DNA from: an uncultured Bacteroidota bacterium
Lineage (GTDB): Bacteria; Bacteroidota; Bacteroidia; Bacteroidales; UBA12481
DNA: 7,451 nucleotides
Direction: 5' to 3'
Assembly (NCBI GenBank): GCA_903832165.1
Contig: CAILAQ010000857.1
Location: forward strand, 1-7,451
Shown: in pieces, positions 6,552 to 7,451 of the stretch
How the letters are laid out: every line of letters begins with the position of its first letter
Position numbering within the stretch: position 1 is the stretch's first letter
Notes under the pieces: generated by a model
The model's input: only the letters and a program-made list of their open reading frames with translations
What the model was told of the DNA's origin: nothing
Database searches by the model: none
Position numbers and translations under genes: made by a program

Positions 6552-7161
6552 ATCTGTTTTCAATTTTCCGCCTGAGCCCAAGTATGCTGCTGAATGGGGA
6601 TTGAACGATGATCATGTTGGAAATCCAGGCGGGAACGCTACCTGCAGGATCAATATAACCCTCAAGAACAACCTGAGTCGAATTCTCTCCGGCAGGCGAT
6701 ATGATCCATGATTGCCTGTAATCCCTGATGCGAACCAGTTCCCCGTCACTTGGTGCACCGGTCTTCAGCGCAACCGAAGTAACTGTATAAACTCTTTTTG
6801 CCTGATCCATGACCACAGTAACATCTGCATAAAGTTCGCGATTTGACACGGGCCAGGGTGAATCAAAGACGAGGTAGTATTTTGCCCGCTTGTTCTTCTC
6901 ATAAGCCAGCACCTTGACCAGGATAAGATTTTCATCCCACCAATCATTATGATTCCCATCTTCGATCACGGAGAAGACCCTTTCTACCGGAGCCTTTATC
7001 GTGGCTATCCCTCTAAATTCTTTCAGGGGCTTCCCTGCTTCCTTACGAGTATATATCTTAATGCCATCCTGTTCCTTCGCATATTCCCACGATTGGGCTG
7101 CAAGAGAACCAGCAAGCCCATGGAGAAGGAATAGCAGGCCAAGCTTAAATCTTAAATCCAT
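6550..7161 (-). CDS. Exported START-domain lipid-binding protein
   Basis: A protein of 203 residues from the chosen start. Residues 1-23 form a signal peptide (MDLRFK, a Leu/Phe core, ending LAAQ), so it is likely periplasmic. The rest is one START (StAR-related lipid transfer) domain: DGIKIYTRK (32-40), FRGIATIKAPVERVFSVI (49-66), WWDE (74-77), the hallmark PWPVSNRE (102-109), and near the C-terminus DPAGSVPAWISNM followed by an amphipathic SPFSSILGLRRK helix. START domains hold a single hydrophobic ligand such as a sterol, phospholipid or other lipid in a helix-grip pocket. The Met codon at 7164 is equally possible; an upstream Met at 7254 would add 31 residues that hide the signal peptide. 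Its stop codon is overlapped by the permease remnant, so the extreme C-terminus may have been altered. The SDR and 5-alpha-reductase-like genes lie downstream on the same strand. Confidence 0.85.
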   Translation of the reverse strand: MDLRFKLGLLFLLHGLAGSLAAQSWEYAKEQDGIKIYTRKEAGKPLKEFRGIATIKAPVERVFSVIEDGNHNDWWDENLILVKVLAYEKNKRAKYYLVFDSPWPVSNRELYADVTVVMDQAKRVYTVTSVALKTGAPSDGELVRIRDYRQSWIISPAGENSTQVVLEGYIDPAGSVPAWISNMIIVQSPFSSILGLRRKIENR

Positions 7162-7375
7162 CATCAGGTCGATTACTCTCTTTTGCAAGATATGAGAGAA
7201 ACGTTTCATTAAGAGATTTCGGTATGAGAAGCAATCAAAAATTTTCTCCGGCATTCATTGGATTGCGACCATCCATTTCAACCTGCTTTATGATATTTTC
7301 GTCAAATAGTTTACCTGCCAAGTGCAATGATCTGCCAGCAAAACCTAACTTCGTGAATCATTAAACAATCACCAG

Positions 7376-7451
7376 ATGATCAGAAATTTTACGCTTCTGG
7401 CTCTAAGCCTCCTCATGGCATTTAACCTGAGCGGACAACAAAAATCAAAAA
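7376..7451 (+). CDS. Start of an exported protein (truncated by window end)
   Basis: The ATG at 7376 opens a frame that continues to the window edge. It begins MIRNFTLLALSLLM, then AFNLSGQQKSK, a good signal peptide with likely cleavage near SGQ, of the same style as the other exported proteins here. Only 25 residues are visible, so the function cannot be inferred. It is divergent from the START-domain gene. The ~210-bp gap between them (7165-7375) shows no recognisable gene, repeat or convincing promoter. Confidence 0.65.
   Translation, partial: MIRNFTLLALSLLMAFNLSGQQKSK

Noticed and set aside
7165..7254. START-domain gene start at 7254
   Set aside because: It adds 31 polar and basic residues before a clear signal peptide. 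The Met codons at 7164/7161 give a normal exported protein.
7282..7375. Promoter for the truncated gene at 7376 (TATTTTCG at 7294, TAACTTCG at 7346)
   Set aside because: Both are single-mismatch -7-like boxes with no -33 partner at the expected spacing, as expected by chance in AT-rich intergenic DNA.

Overview
The window looks like chromosomal DNA of a Bacteroidota bacterium, probably a polysaccharide-degrading, Bacteroidales-like lineage. The evidence is the pair of C-terminal type IX secretion (T9SS) tails, the glycoside hydrolases with signal peptides, weak Shine-Dalgarno usage before most genes, and several -7 boxes of the Bacteroidota form TAnnTTTG. No tRNA, rRNA, CRISPR array, transposase or phage gene was seen.

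Left part (1-3468), extracellular glycan degradation. The window opens inside a secreted protein that ends in a T9SS type A sorting tail (+). It converges on a GH29-type alpha-L-fucosidase with a C-terminal F5/8-type (CBM32-like) domain (-). Divergent from the fucosidase is a GH53 endo-beta-1,4-galactanase with a degenerate T9SS-like tail (+). The enzymes suggest use of plant or algal pectic galactan and fucosylated side chains. No SusC/SusD pair is visible, so a complete utilisation locus cannot be claimed.

Middle and right part (3477-7164), all on the minus strand. In transcription order it holds a secreted START-domain lipid-binding protein, a gap containing a broken gene remnant, an extended SDR (NAD(P)-dependent, 3beta-HSD/epimerase-like), a membrane steroid-5-alpha-reductase-like protein 9 bp further on, and a PiT-family phosphate permease with its own likely promoter. 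START, SDR and 5-alpha-reductase-like proteins side by side hint at a lipid- or isoprenoid/sterol-modifying module; this is inference. The window ends with the signal peptide of another exported protein (+, truncated).

The most unusual signal is in the START-SDR gap. It holds an approximately 82-bp in-frame fragment of a second PiT permease gene, 79% identical at DNA level to the intact copy about 2.9 kb away, with mostly synonymous differences. The fragment abuts the START stop codon. Directly beside it is an approximately 41-bp sequence that recurs (about 83% identity) in the fucosidase-galactanase intergenic region. These point to past gene loss or rearrangement and to an undescribed short dispersed repeat.
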